Position numbers and translations under genes: made by a program. Below, one piece after another: positions 28,238-38,841 of a stretch of DNA of 64,000 bases (positions are counted from its first letter, which is position 1; every line of letters begins with the position of its first letter). The DNA is taken from assembly GCA_029688995.1 (NCBI GenBank), contig JARULA010000001.1:62001-126000 (forward strand). Reading direction: 5' to 3'. This DNA comes from Marinilabiliaceae bacterium ANBcel2 (GTDB taxonomy: Bacteria; Bacteroidota; Bacteroidia; Bacteroidales; Marinilabiliaceae). The notes below the pieces were generated by a model that was not told the origin of the DNA, made no database searches, and was given only the letters and a program-made list of their open reading frames with translations.

Positions 28238-28256
28238 AATATAACATAATTAGCTT

Positions 28257-30683
28257 TTATACATTAGCTACTTTAATAATATCAGCAAATACACCTGCTG
28301 CAGTAACATCAGCACCAGCGCCATACCCCTTAACCAGCATGGGATGATCTTTATAATTTTCCGACCAAATAGAAATTATATTATTACTCCCCTCCAAATC
28401 AAAAAAGGGATGGCTCTTATCTATCTCTACCAATCCAACTTTAGCCTTTCCTTCATCCAATATAGCAGAATAGCGTAACCTTTTACCCTCTTTAATAAGA
28501 TTTTTACGCCATATTTCAAACTCTTCATCTAACTCTCCCACTCTCTCCATAAATTCATCAAGAGTAGGTAAATCGAGATATTTCTTAGGCACAAAAGGTT
28601 CTACTTCAACATCACTCTGTTCCAAAACATAGCCCGACTCACGAGCTAAAATTAACAATTTACGAACAACATCTGTACCGCTTAAATCAACTCTGGGATC
28701 CGGCTCACTAAAACCTTTCTCCTTTGCCTGAACAATCACATCCGACAACTTATCATTCTCCGAAATCGTATTAACAATAAAATTAAGAGTTCCTGATAAC
28801 ACAGCCTCCAAGCGTTCAATCTTATCACCACTTTTAACAAGATCATTAATAGGTGCTATAATAGGAAGTCCTGCTCCTACGTTAGTTTCAAAATAAAATT
28901 TTATCCCTTTTTCTGATGCAGTCTTTTTCAATTTACTGTAGGCTTCAAACGAAGAAGAACTTGCAATTTTATTTGCTGTAACAACCGACACATTCTCATC
29001 TAAAAGTGATTGATACATTGAAGCAACCTCTTCACTGGCAGTACAATCAACAAAAACACTGTTGGCAAGATTCATCTCAATAACCCTGTCTCTAAATAGT
29101 TGAGTATTTGCAGGGATCCCCTCTTTTTCAAGATCGTCTATTACTGTTGAAGCATCCAGTCCCTCCCGATCTAAAATCATTGATCTGCTACCACTAACTC
29201 CAACCAACCGAATTCTTAAACGATTCTCTTTTTGAAGCTTTTCGGCCTGACGGGCAAGCTTATTAAGTAGTTTACTACCAACAGTACCTTTGCCTGCAAG
29301 AAAAAGATTCAAACGGGTATATTCTGATAAGAAAAAGTCCTCATGAATAGCATTTAAAGCCTTCTTAATATCTCTGTCTTTAACCACAAAAGAGATATTC
29401 AATTCAGAGCCCCCCTGTGCTATAGCATACACATTAACTCCGTTTTTACCCAGACTGTTAAACAGCTGCCCCGAAATACCGGTAGTCTGTTTCATATTCT
29501 CCCCGACAATAGCAGCTACCGACATATCATTATCCACTACTACATCATTAATCTGTCGTAACTCTATCTCCCTTTTAAACTCATGTGAAATAGCATTAGT
29601 AGCAACAATGGTATCCTCTTTACGAATTACAACACTAATGCTATTCTCTGATGAAGCCTGAGAAATAATAATAATATTAATATTATTTACCGCAAGAGCT
29701 GAAAAGAGCCTTTGAGAAATACCGGTGACACCAACCATGCCAATACCATGAAGAGTTAAGAGTGACACCCCTTTAATTGAAGATATTCCTTTTATAGGAG
29801 GGGTTTTGAAGGATGATTTCTCATTGCTTATCACTGTCCCGGGAGCTTCCGGGTTAAATGTATTCTTAATTTTAACCGGAATCTCTTTTTCATATACCGG
29901 TAATATAGTTGGCGGGTAAATAACCTTAGCACCAAAATGTGACAACTCCATTGCTTCGTGATATGACAGCTTATCAATACTGTATGCACGACTAATAATT
30001 TTAGGATCGGCGGTCATAAAACCATCAACATCGGTCCATATTTCAAGTACTTCGGCACAAAATGCGGCTGCAAGAATCGAGGCAGTATAATCGGAACCGC
30101 CACGCCCAAGAGTAGTATTCTCATTAAATTTGTTACTACTTATAAAACCCGGAAAAACAGAAACAGAGCCCAATTGATGCTTCACTGCATCTAAGAGCCT
30201 GTTAGTATCTTTAAAACAGACCTGATTGCGATTCCCCTCAAAATTGGTCTTAATAAACTGCCTGCTGTCAAACCATCTCGCATCCAGATATTTTGAAATT
30301 ATTTTAGATGAGAGACGCTCTCCAATACCCTTGATACTCTCGAGGCTTTTACGACTAAGCTCCCGCACATAATAAACCCCTTTTAATATTACCTTTAACT
30401 CCTCAATATCTTCTTTAATAAGAGTCTCAACATCACCCGTATCTTTATTAAAAAGTTGATTTATCAACTGATAATGAGTGTCAATAATCTCCTGCATTAA
30501 AACAAAACAGCTTTTATCACCTTTGCCGGCAAACTCTGCTGTACTAATAAGCTTATCAGTAACTCCGCTCAATGCAGATACCACTACAACAACCTTTTCC
30601 TCAGAGGATCCAATTATATCTTTAACCTGTTGGATAGCTTCAGCTGATCCCACTGAAGATCCCCCAAACTTTAATACTCTCAT
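28257..30683 (-). CDS. thrA: Bifunctional aspartate kinase / homoserine dehydrogenase
   Basis: Fusion enzyme (808 aa from the ATG at 30683) catalysing the first and third steps from aspartate to homoserine for threonine, methionine and isoleucine. The kinase domain begins MRVLKFGGSSVG and contains TTLGRGGSDYTA. Two ACT regulatory domains follow (about 310-460), then the NAD(P)-dependent dehydrogenase (about 465-808) with GKGTVGSKLL and ANKIA segments. Eleven further codons upstream are open but do not match the family. The operon partners thrB and thrC, which often follow, are absent here. I looked for a Thr/Ile-rich leader upstream and found none. Confidence 0.95.
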   Translation of the reverse strand: MRVLKFGGSSVGSAEAIQQVKDIIGSSEEKVVVVVSALSGVTDKLISTAEFAGKGDKSCFVLMQEIIDTHYQLINQLFNKDTGDVETLIKEDIEELKVILKGVYYVRELSRKSLESIKGIGERLSSKIISKYLDARWFDSRQFIKTNFEGNRNQVCFKDTNRLLDAVKHQLGSVSVFPGFISSNKFNENTTLGRGGSDYTASILAAAFCAEVLEIWTDVDGFMTADPKIISRAYSIDKLSYHEAMELSHFGAKVIYPPTILPVYEKEIPVKIKNTFNPEAPGTVISNEKSSFKTPPIKGISSIKGVSLLTLHGIGMVGVTGISQRLFSALAVNNINIIIISQASSENSISVVIRKEDTIVATNAISHEFKREIELRQINDVVVDNDMSVAAIVGENMKQTTGISGQLFNSLGKNGVNVYAIAQGGSELNISFVVKDRDIKKALNAIHEDFFLSEYTRLNLFLAGKGTVGSKLLNKLARQAEKLQKENRLRIRLVGVSGSRSMILDREGLDASTVIDDLEKEGIPANTQLFRDRVIEMNLANSVFVDCTASEEVASMYQSLLDENVSVVTANKIASSSSFEAYSKLKKTASEKGIKFYFETNVGAGLPIIAPINDLVKSGDKIERLEAVLSGTLNFIVNTISENDKLSDVIVQAKEKGFSEPDPRVDLSGTDVVRKLLILARESGYVLEQSDVEVEPFVPKKYLDLPTLDEFMERVGELDEEFEIWRKNLIKEGKRLRYSAILDEGKAKVGLVEIDKSHPFFDLEGSNNIISIWSENYKDHPMLVKGYGAGADVTAAGVFADIIKVANV

Positions 30684-31014
30684 TAACAAAATATTTTTAA
30701 AGTTGATAAAAAACAAAATTACATAAAATTAAAGATTAACAAAACCCCATATCAAAACCATTTTTTTAGTTAAAACATATAACTTTATATTATAATAATT
30801 TGTATAACAAGATGATATCAAGAATGATTGAACTTCTTATTCTATTTTTATATGTTTGCAGGAGCAATTTAAACTCTACTAACCTTAAAATTATTCGAAT
30901 TTAAGTATGATTTAACTGTTAATATTTATAAAATTGCATAAAGGTAGTTTTTATCCATATTTATAACCCAAAGGCATAATTTAAGATGATGCCTTACACC
31001 AAAGCCCATTAATC
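30684..31014. other. Divergent intergenic region between thrA and the surface-protein cassette
   Basis: About 330 bp of very AT-rich DNA that must hold the divergent promoters of thrA and the gene at 31015. I see no long hairpin, repeat or credible small gene. A 30-codon frame near 30810 has no supporting features. Confidence 0.5.
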
Positions 31015-34000
31015 ATGAAAATTCTAACCCGTTTTCATCTACTAGCTTCTATTATAACAATAAATTTGGCAATACATTGTAATGCTCAAATAGATAAAAC
31101 ATTTTGGTTTGTTGCTCCTGAAACAACAATAAGTCATGATCAGGATCCCGGTGTTATAAGAGTAACAGCTTTCGAAAATGCTGCTACCGTAACAATTTCA
31201 ATGCCTGCAAATCCCAATTTTGAAACCCGCACTTTAAATGTAGAACCACACTCGCAAGAACGTTTAGAGTTTTGGGGAGATGATTTGTGGATGATTGAAA
31301 ATGGAACCATGAACCAATCATCAACAGGAGAACCTAACGACTGGGAGAACTGGACTGCGGGAACACCATTTAATAAAGGCCTTTTAATTGAGTCGGATGA
31401 AGAGATTTCGGTCTATTATGAAGTAGCAAACATGTGGAATCCCGAAAGATTTAATTTAAAAGGGAGTAATGCACTGGGAGAAGAGTTCTATATTCCCTCA
31501 CAAAATATCTATAGAAATGTAAGGCTTAGCGTTAGAGCCAAAGAGCAGGTAGATATTGTAGCCACCGAAAATAATACCGAGGTAACAATAACAGTTACAG
31601 ATGATGTAGAGGGGCACGATGCAGGTGATACATTCACAATAACCCTTGATCGCGGAGAAACCTACTGCCTTAGATCTAAATCACGAGAGATTCCCAATCA
31701 TTTAGGAGGTACACATATTAAATCTAACAAGCCTATAGCTGTAACCATCTCGGATGATTCAATCCAAAGACCCGGATATGGAGCTTATGATCTTGTGGGA
31801 GACCAACTGGTGCCACTAAACATTATTGGAAATGAATATATAGCAATTAATACAACATATCAAACCGGGTTGGGCAATGTTACCGATCAGCTGATTTTTG
31901 TTATGGCCGTTGAAGACAATACAACTATATTAGTTGACGGCGATGAAGAAGCCAATCTCGATAAGGGAGAAATGCAGATGATAAACATCTCTAACAATGC
32001 AATCTATATCGAGGCTACCGATCCTATATATGCTTATCAATTTGCAGGAGTTGGCGGAGAGCTGGGAAGTGCACTTTTACCTGCTATTGAATGTACAGGT
32101 TCAAGGGAGGTGAGTTTTGCCAGAATATATGATTTTGATTTCACAATACAGCTGATGACCCAACAAAAGTATATTAACGATTTTGTTATGTTGGATGATG
32201 AGGGAAACATTCAAAATCATCTTGATGATTTAGAGTGGCATCCTGTAACTCATTCAGGAGATCCCGGTAGTGATGACACCTGGTACACAGCAGTAAAAAA
32301 CTTTCCTTCTGCAGCTGAAGGCGGACTGTCAACATCGCCATATACAATAAAATTTGACGATGCAAAACAGACAGATGGACATGGTCTGTTTCACCTAAGT
32401 GTAATGGATGTATACGGAGGAAGTCTAAGTTACGGATATTTCTCTTCATACAACACTATTCGAATAGAAGGTCCCTCAATAGCCTGTCAGGGAGATCAAA
32501 TTATTTTATCGACCAATCAGGAAGGAATTGTTCCATTATGGTTTCATGAAGATGATCCCTATGAACCTTTCTCCAGCGAAAACTCTGTAGTAATAGATAA
32601 ACCGGGCTTATACTGGGTTGAAACTGACTATGCAGGATGTATTGCAACAGATTATATTGAAGTTGAATTTAATATGCCCGAATTTTCTCTTGGAGACAAT
32701 ATAGAGATATGTCCAGGTGATGACCCTGTTGAACTTGAAGTAGAAGGTTTCAATCAAAACGAACAATTTGAATGGATAGTTAATGGCAATCCGGTTGAAG
32801 ATAACAATAGTAATTACCTTGCTATATATCCCGACCCGGGGTCAACTACCAATGTAAGTTTAACAGTAACCGACGATCTGGGATGCTCATTTACTGATGA
32901 AGTTGAGGTTACAATATATGAAGAGCCTTATGTGGAATGGTCATTAGATAATGATGAGGTTTGCCTTGGAGAAAATATAGGAATTACAACTTCAATGGAT
33001 TTGAGTTATCAATGGTTTATAGATGATGAAGAGATTGAGGGAGCTGAATCAAGTTGGATTGAAGCAAGTGAATCCGGACCAGGAGAATATAGAGTGGTAG
33101 CAACATCTGAAAATGAGTGTATTGAGGAATTCTCACGCGAAATTACAGTAAACCCTCTTCCCGAGCCTCAGCTTGAAGATATAACTCTTTGTCAGGGAGA
33201 ATCAGCAATATTTGAACCGAATGCAACAGATGGTCAAACTTATGTAAGTTATGAATGGTTCAACAGCTCTACTAACGCTACAGTGGAAGTAACAGAACCC
33301 AATGAAAATGTGCAGGTAACAGTTACAAATGAATATGGTTGTAGTGGCGAGGCAGAAGCAATTTTTGACTGGTACACAAGAAACGTTTTCACTTTTGGAG
33401 CTGATACTTCGGTATGTGTAAGCGGATTGATCGAAATAGAGATTGACGAAACCTTTAATGATTATAACTGGGAATTCATATCCGAAGGAGCAACAGAAAG
33501 CGAAACTCTTGATGAAAACACAAATCCATCGGCCAGTAATCATATACTTTCAATTGAGGAGGCAGAAGAGAATCATTCGGGAACATATTCGATAACGGCA
33601 ACCGACTCACACGACTGTCCGGTAGAGGGTCAATTCAACCTTGATGTATTACCTCCTCCTACAATTTCACTTATTGACGATTTTAAAGATTATGAAAGCT
33701 TTTGTGAAGGTGATTCTATTAGAATTGAATCGGGTGAATTTAATGACAGGGAATTTATTGACCATGAATGGTCGGTAAAATATGATGAGGATGATGAGTA
33801 TGAATACATATATAATGATGATGGAGAGTTACATAAAGAGAATTGGCTGGTAATAACAGATGGCGGGTACTACCAACTACTTGCAACACAGGCAAACGGA
33901 TGTTATGCAATTGGTGATGTAGAGATAGGAACAGTACCCCAACCATTTTACGAATTAAGCGGAGCAACAGTATGCCCCGATGAGGAGGTAGAACTCTCTA

Positions 34001-35853
34001 TCGAGAACTGGGATGCTACCGGAGGTGAGGATAATGATTATGTTGACGATCCCAATGAAAAGAATTTTGAATGGTGGTATGTTGATGACCATCTAAAAGA
34101 AGAGGAATCTTTAACCGTAAGTGAAGAGGGAACATACAGATTAACAGTTTATAACTCAAACGGATGCTTTCTTACCGAAGAAACAACTGTTGAATGGCAC
34201 ACCCTTCCCGATATAAATATTAATAATGAAGAGATTTGTGACGATGAAAATTTTACTCTTTCTCTGCCCAATGAGCTTACAGAAGAGGTTGATTCATACA
34301 CCTGGAGCCAAATAGACGGACCTACATGGTTCGAGGATCAAGATTGGGATATTGATATTAGCGATGCGGGAGAGTACGAATTCACTCTTTCAATAACTGA
34401 TAATAACGGGTGTCATAATAGTGAGAATATGTTATTAACAATATTATACTCACCTGTTTTTGAGCTTCCAACGGGAGAATTTTGTGATGGAGAGACCATC
34501 GAAATTGAAGTTGACCCCTCTTTTGAAATTTATCAATGGAACGGAAGTACAGCCGAAGGACAGGATAATACCTATATTCTAAATGAAGGAGATGAAGATA
34601 TTACCTTAACCGTTATAAATGATCAGGAGTGCAGCAATACTCTTCAGGAAAACATTACTGTACATCCCTTACCCACTGTAAATTTAGGAGGTGATATAGA
34701 GGTGTGTGCAGGAGAAGAGGTTGTTTTATCAATCATAGATGATAACTATTCAAACATTTATTGGTCAAACAGAGAGAGTGACGTCACCTCAATTAAGGCT
34801 CAAAGAGGAGTAAACCATGTAACTGTAATAGACCAATATGGCTGTAGTGGGTATGATGAAACAGAAGTAATATGGCACCCTTCGCCCGATATCAGTCTGG
34901 GCGAAAACATACACATCTGCCCTGTTAATCTTCCGGTAAATTTGGAGGTGCCGGGAGATTTTCAAGATTGGGAATGGCATATAGGTGAAGAGATATATAA
35001 TACCAGGGAAGTTGAAGCTGCAATTCTTGACACTGTAAATGTTTTAAGAGTTATGAATGAGCATAATTGCTGGAACCGAACCTCAAAAACAATCTCTCTT
35101 GAAGCTCCTTATCAATTCAATCCGGGAATCGATATAGAGGAGTGTGAACCGGCAGAAGTTATGCTTGATGCAGGATCACACACTCTGTTTGAAATGCCTG
35201 AACAGGATGAGGATTTATATGCCGAAATATTAAGTTATAATTGGTATAATACAAACAGTAATCACTCGTTATCAACTCAACAGGAGTTAAGAGCTACTGA
35301 GAGCGGAGAGTATGTTGTAGAGATTTTTGATGGATGCTGGCATCTTACCGATACTTTTGATGTTAAATATTACCCCACACCAGTAATAACACATCTCGAT
35401 ACAACTCTGTATGCTCAAGCAACAATATTTGTTAATGATGGCACAGAACCATACAGGTATGCTATTAATGAAGAGAGCTGGCAAAGCAGCAATACCTTTT
35501 CAAATTTGAATGAAGGGGAGCACACTGTTTGGGTTGAAGATTCACACGGATGCGAAACCTTTACCGTGTTTGAACTTAATTTAGAGTATGATATAGAGGT
35601 ACCCAACTTCTTCACCCCCAATAATAATGGTTTTAATGATACCTGGAAAATAGACGGACTCGAAAGTATGCCTGAGTCTGAAATTTCAATATATGACAGA
35701 TATGGAAAACTATTAATTAAGTATAATGCATCAGAAGGCCCATGGGACGGAACTTATCAAAACCGACCTCTTCCATCTGATGACTATTGGTATGTAATTC
35801 ATCTTAAACCCCTTAATAAATTAATAAAAGGAAACGTTACTATATTACGTTAA
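31015..35853 (+). CDS. Giant Ig/PKD-like surface protein with type B T9SS sorting domain
   Basis: Secreted protein of 1612 aa. A signal peptide (about 1-24) is followed by an IgGFc-binding-type domain that starts at TFWFVAPETTISHD and reaches about residue 480. About a dozen acidic Ig/PKD-like repeats follow, each opening with a motif such as ICPGD, VCLGE, LCQGES or ICDDE. The C-terminal 85 residues are a CHU_C (gliding-motility type B) sorting domain: NFFTPNNNGFNDTW, SIYDRYGKLL and a final IKGNVTILR. Type B substrates are exported by the type IX system and anchored at the surface, usually needing a dedicated PorP/SprF partner, which is the next gene 28 nt away. It may act in adhesion or gliding; the exact role is unknown. 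Confidence 0.9.
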   Translation: MKILTRFHLLASIITINLAIHCNAQIDKTFWFVAPETTISHDQDPGVIRVTAFENAATVTISMPANPNFETRTLNVEPHSQERLEFWGDDLWMIENGTMNQSSTGEPNDWENWTAGTPFNKGLLIESDEEISVYYEVANMWNPERFNLKGSNALGEEFYIPSQNIYRNVRLSVRAKEQVDIVATENNTEVTITVTDDVEGHDAGDTFTITLDRGETYCLRSKSREIPNHLGGTHIKSNKPIAVTISDDSIQRPGYGAYDLVGDQLVPLNIIGNEYIAINTTYQTGLGNVTDQLIFVMAVEDNTTILVDGDEEANLDKGEMQMINISNNAIYIEATDPIYAYQFAGVGGELGSALLPAIECTGSREVSFARIYDFDFTIQLMTQQKYINDFVMLDDEGNIQNHLDDLEWHPVTHSGDPGSDDTWYTAVKNFPSAAEGGLSTSPYTIKFDDAKQTDGHGLFHLSVMDVYGGSLSYGYFSSYNTIRIEGPSIACQGDQIILSTNQEGIVPLWFHEDDPYEPFSSENSVVIDKPGLYWVETDYAGCIATDYIEVEFNMPEFSLGDNIEICPGDDPVELEVEGFNQNEQFEWIVNGNPVEDNNSNYLAIYPDPGSTTNVSLTVTDDLGCSFTDEVEVTIYEEPYVEWSLDNDEVCLGENIGITTSMDLSYQWFIDDEEIEGAESSWIEASESGPGEYRVVATSENECIEEFSREITVNPLPEPQLEDITLCQGESAIFEPNATDGQTYVSYEWFNSSTNATVEVTEPNENVQVTVTNEYGCSGEAEAIFDWYTRNVFTFGADTSVCVSGLIEIEIDETFNDYNWEFISEGATESETLDENTNPSASNHILSIEEAEENHSGTYSITATDSHDCPVEGQFNLDVLPPPTISLIDDFKDYESFCEGDSIRIESGEFNDREFIDHEWSVKYDEDDEYEYIYNDDGELHKENWLVITDGGYYQLLATQANGCYAIGDVEIGTVPQPFYELSGATVCPDEEVELSIENWDATGGEDNDYVDDPNEKNFEWWYVDDHLKEEESLTVSEEGTYRLTVYNSNGCFLTEETTVEWHTLPDININNEEICDDENFTLSLPNELTEEVDSYTWSQIDGPTWFEDQDWDIDISDAGEYEFTLSITDNNGCHNSENMLLTILYSPVFELPTGEFCDGETIEIEVDPSFEIYQWNGSTAEGQDNTYILNEGDEDITLTVINDQECSNTLQENITVHPLPTVNLGGDIEVCAGEEVVLSIIDDNYSNIYWSNRESDVTSIKAQRGVNHVTVIDQYGCSGYDETEVIWHPSPDISLGENIHICPVNLPVNLEVPGDFQDWEWHIGEEIYNTREVEAAILDTVNVLRVMNEHNCWNRTSKTISLEAPYQFNPGIDIEECEPAEVMLDAGSHTLFEMPEQDEDLYAEILSYNWYNTNSNHSLSTQQELRATESGEYVVEIFDGCWHLTDTFDVKYYPTPVITHLDTTLYAQATIFVNDGTEPYRYAINEESWQSSNTFSNLNEGEHTVWVEDSHGCETFTVFELNLEYDIEVPNFFTPNNNGFNDTWKIDGLESMPESEISIYDRYGKLLIKYNASEGPWDGTYQNRPLPSDDYWYVIHLKPLNKLIKGNVTILR

Positions 35854-35881
35854 CCCTTAAACCCTTAACTAAAGCCTAATA

Positions 35882-36880
35882 ATGAATAAATTTACATTAA
35901 TACTGATTATTAGCATATTAATCCCTACACTAACCTTTTCCCAAAGGCACTTTGTCACAAATCAATATGTACATGAACGATTTATGATGAATCCGGCAGG
36001 AGCAGGAAGCAACAAGGAGTGCTACAGTGCAAACGGATATATTTATAAACAGTGGTTCGGCGTTGACAACTCACCTGCTACGCAGATTTTAACATTTCAG
36101 GCTCCTTTAAAGTCAATGTTAGGATCGGGAACATATATCTATAATGATATAAATGGAAATAATAAAAAGATGGGATTCAATCAGGCATTCTCTACCGATG
36201 TTACTCTTGCAAAAAATGCTTTGGGCAATGAAACCACTTTATCTTTTGGATTGGCAGGGATGGTTGAACAAACATCAGTTGATCAACAAAACTTTACTGG
36301 AGGAGATATAGCAGACCCTACAATCACGGGAGGGGTTGAAAGCGGAGTGGGATTTAATGCTTCAACAGGTTTTATTTTAACACACAATCAACACAATTTG
36401 GGATTTGCAGTAACCAATATTCTACCTCAAAACAATTCTATGTTTGATTCAGAGTGGGAACCCGATCTTCCTCCCGACTTTCATCTTCATGCAGGAACAC
36501 TATTTAAACTGCCACGCTATGATGTTTTTGTTGAGCCCGTTTTTTATTACCGGCGTGATACCGAATCAAACAGCAGAATGGATATGAATTTCAGACTTGA
36601 CATTCCAACCTATGATGATGAACTCTCATTCTGGGGAATACTTGCATATCGAAGAACTATGGATGATCAACTGGGAAAAGATCTCGCCACGGCAGTAACA
36701 TTAGGATTAAATTACAAAAGATTAAATTTTGCTTTTGAATATCTGCAGGGATTAACATCAGCACAAAGCCGTTTTGGAAATGCTGTAATGATCGTTGCAG
36801 GATACAGATTTTGCACAGGAGACCGGCCTCCAGCAATGCCTTGCCATGAAAGAGATCAAATGCTAAAAGCAGGACAATAA
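35882..36880 (+). CDS. PorP/SprF family outer-membrane protein (first copy)
   Basis: Predicted beta-barrel outer-membrane protein (332 aa) with signal peptide (about 1-20, ending TFSQ) and the family opening RHFVTNQYVHERFMMNPAGAGS. In gliding bacteria SprF is needed for export of the type B substrate SprB. This copy follows the 1612-aa CHU_C-tailed protein by 28 nt and precedes a second CHU_C-tailed protein by 30 nt, so it is probably the export partner of one of them. The C-terminus carries Cys-containing segments (YRFCTGDRPPAMPCHE) that the second copy lacks. Confidence 0.9.
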   Translation: MNKFTLILIISILIPTLTFSQRHFVTNQYVHERFMMNPAGAGSNKECYSANGYIYKQWFGVDNSPATQILTFQAPLKSMLGSGTYIYNDINGNNKKMGFNQAFSTDVTLAKNALGNETTLSFGLAGMVEQTSVDQQNFTGGDIADPTITGGVESGVGFNASTGFILTHNQHNLGFAVTNILPQNNSMFDSEWEPDLPPDFHLHAGTLFKLPRYDVFVEPVFYYRRDTESNSRMDMNFRLDIPTYDDELSFWGILAYRRTMDDQLGKDLATAVTLGLNYKRLNFAFEYLQGLTSAQSRFGNAVMIVAGYRFCTGDRPPAMPCHERDQMLKAGQ

Positions 36881-36910
36881 AACTATTTTTATAATTAAGA
36901 CTAAACTATA

Positions 36911-37831
36911 ATGGTGATTAAATTAAAGAGTCTGTTTTTAACAACACTATTCTTTGTTACAACAGCGACTCTCTATACTCAAAATATAACAGTCACAGCA
37001 AATAATGATATAATAAAAGTATATAAGGCACACACATCAGAAGCAAATATATTGAACAACGACTATGGCATATCAGATGGGGTATCGGGGTTAAAAATTG
37101 TCTCTCAACCCGAAAACGGATATGCCTATATTACCGATGATAATAGAGCGGGATATATTCCTGACCCCTATTTTACCGGACTCGATGAATTTACCTACGA
37201 AGTATGTAACAATTACGGAAGTTGTGATATAGCAACAGTATTCACCGAAGTGATGGATTACGACTTTAAACCTATAGCAAGTAATGATACCATTCAAATA
37301 TTTAATATCACATCCCTAAAGGCTGATGTTTTAGATAATGATGATAATCTTTATGACATTCCTATTGTTTTAACAATAATAGAAAATTTCAACTATAGCA
37401 CTGCAACAGTTACTGAGAACCTGCAAATAGAGTTTGCAATCAACACCTATTTTACCGGAACCGATTCATTAAAATATAGAGTTTGTGATAAAGATAATGA
37501 TTGTGATGAAGCATGGCTTTTTGTCATTATGGGTGAACAGGAGAGTGATAGGGAAGATATATTTGTTCCGGGCGGTTTTTCTCCCGATGGAGATGGAATT
37601 AACGACACATTTTATATTCCCGAGTTGCGACATGTACAAAATATCTCCATAACCATAGTAGATCGTAACGGGTTTACAGTATATAAAAGTAACTCCTTTT
37701 CAGAATGGGACGGATATGCTAACCATGGAAGCTATAGTGGTGATTTACTTCCGGCAGGGATATATTATTATAACATTAAGGTTGAGGGACTTAATGAAAG
37801 TTTAAAGGGTTATATCTATCTAAGTAGATAG
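36911..37831 (+). CDS. Small CHU_C-tailed surface protein with two cadherin-like domains
   Basis: Secreted protein of 306 aa. A signal peptide (about 1-24) is followed by two tandem Ig/cadherin-like repeats (about 28-115 and 118-210), each with an ANNDIIKVY or SNDTIQIF start, a D-N-D element and a YFTG...YEVC or YRVC end. The last 85 residues are a type B T9SS sorting domain (VPGGFSPDGDGINDTF, VDRNGFTVY, LKGYIYLSR). It lies between the two PorP/SprF genes and is tightly linked to both (30 and 20 nt), so the cassette looks like two substrate-plus-PorP pairs. Confidence 0.9.
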   Translation: MVIKLKSLFLTTLFFVTTATLYTQNITVTANNDIIKVYKAHTSEANILNNDYGISDGVSGLKIVSQPENGYAYITDDNRAGYIPDPYFTGLDEFTYEVCNNYGSCDIATVFTEVMDYDFKPIASNDTIQIFNITSLKADVLDNDDNLYDIPIVLTIIENFNYSTATVTENLQIEFAINTYFTGTDSLKYRVCDKDNDCDEAWLFVIMGEQESDREDIFVPGGFSPDGDGINDTFYIPELRHVQNISITIVDRNGFTVYKSNSFSEWDGYANHGSYSGDLLPAGIYYYNIKVEGLNESLKGYIYLSR

Positions 37832-37851
37832 GATAAGAGAAAAAGTTTAAA

Positions 37852-38841
37852 ATGCAGTTAATTATTAAAAAGATAAAGATAGCAACACTCACCCTTATTA
37901 TATTAATAATAGGAGGAGAGTCATCCTGTATAGCTCAATTGAACAGTAATATAACACAATATATTAATAATCCGGTATGGTTAAATCCTGCATTTGCCGG
38001 AACCAGAAATGCCTTAGCTGTAGATATTACAACACGCCAACAATGGATGGGTTTAGATGGAGCTCCTTCAACATATTTTGTTGGTACACATGCTCCCATA
38101 AACAGAACTTTAATGTCAATAGGTGGTGCTGTTATAACCGATATTGCCGGACCAATAACTAATCATCAACTATCATTTTCATACTCCTATCTGTTAAGAG
38201 TTAATGAACAGATGTTTTTATCGGCAGGTATTAACGGAGGTGCGGTTAACCACTCATTAAATCTAAGTGATTTAGATATCATTGATCAAAATGATCCCCA
38301 TTTTCAACAAAGTATAGAAAATGAATTTAAACCATTAATAGGTGCAGGTGCTGTGCTATTTACCCCTCGCTGGTATGCAGGTTTCTCCTCTCCTCAACTA
38401 TTATCAAACGAAACAGATTATCCCGAAATTAGTTCCTTAACATATAATGCAGGAAGAGTCAATTTTTTTACAGCAGGTATTAACTATACATTTACTCAGG
38501 ATATCAGGTTAAGGCTCTTCTCATTAATTACCCTTGCTGAAAATCATATAAACAGTTACGATATAGGGGCAAAGGCAGAACTGCTAAATAAAATATCAGT
38601 GGGTTTTAACTACCGCCACAACAATTCAGCAGCTATTATGGCGGGATACAGAATAAATGAGAATATTGAAATAGGCTACTCTTATGATTTCCCAATAAAT
38701 GACAACCTGCACAATATTAGTAATCAGGAAATCACTCTCTCTTTTGATTTTTATAATCTAATTATACCCAATCGTGATCGTCAGTTTATTAGAAAAACCC
38801 GTGAAGATGAAGATGCAAGCGAATCGATACGCTTCTTTTAA
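37852..38841 (+). CDS. PorP/SprF family outer-membrane protein (second copy)
   Basis: Predicted beta-barrel protein of 329 aa. A signal sequence (about 1-28) ends at CIAQ, followed by the family opening NITQYINNPVWLNPAFAGTRNA. The interior has alternating beta-strand pattern and ends in EITLSFDFYNLIIPNRDRQFIRKTRED. It is only distantly similar to the first copy at 35882, which argues for co-evolution with a different substrate and against recent duplication. Last gene of the rightward cassette; its stop codon directly abuts the ung stop on the other strand. Confidence 0.9.
   Translation: MQLIIKKIKIATLTLIILIIGGESSCIAQLNSNITQYINNPVWLNPAFAGTRNALAVDITTRQQWMGLDGAPSTYFVGTHAPINRTLMSIGGAVITDIAGPITNHQLSFSYSYLLRVNEQMFLSAGINGGAVNHSLNLSDLDIIDQNDPHFQQSIENEFKPLIGAGAVLFTPRWYAGFSSPQLLSNETDYPEISSLTYNAGRVNFFTAGINYTFTQDIRLRLFSLITLAENHINSYDIGAKAELLNKISVGFNYRHNNSAAIMAGYRINENIEIGYSYDFPINDNLHNISNQEITLSFDFYNLIIPNRDRQFIRKTREDEDASESIRFF

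Noticed and set aside
30684-31014. Possible Thr/Ile leader peptide before thrA
   Set aside because: The only short minus-strand frame (about 10 codons) has no Thr or Ile run and no terminator hairpin follows, so an attenuator is not supported there.
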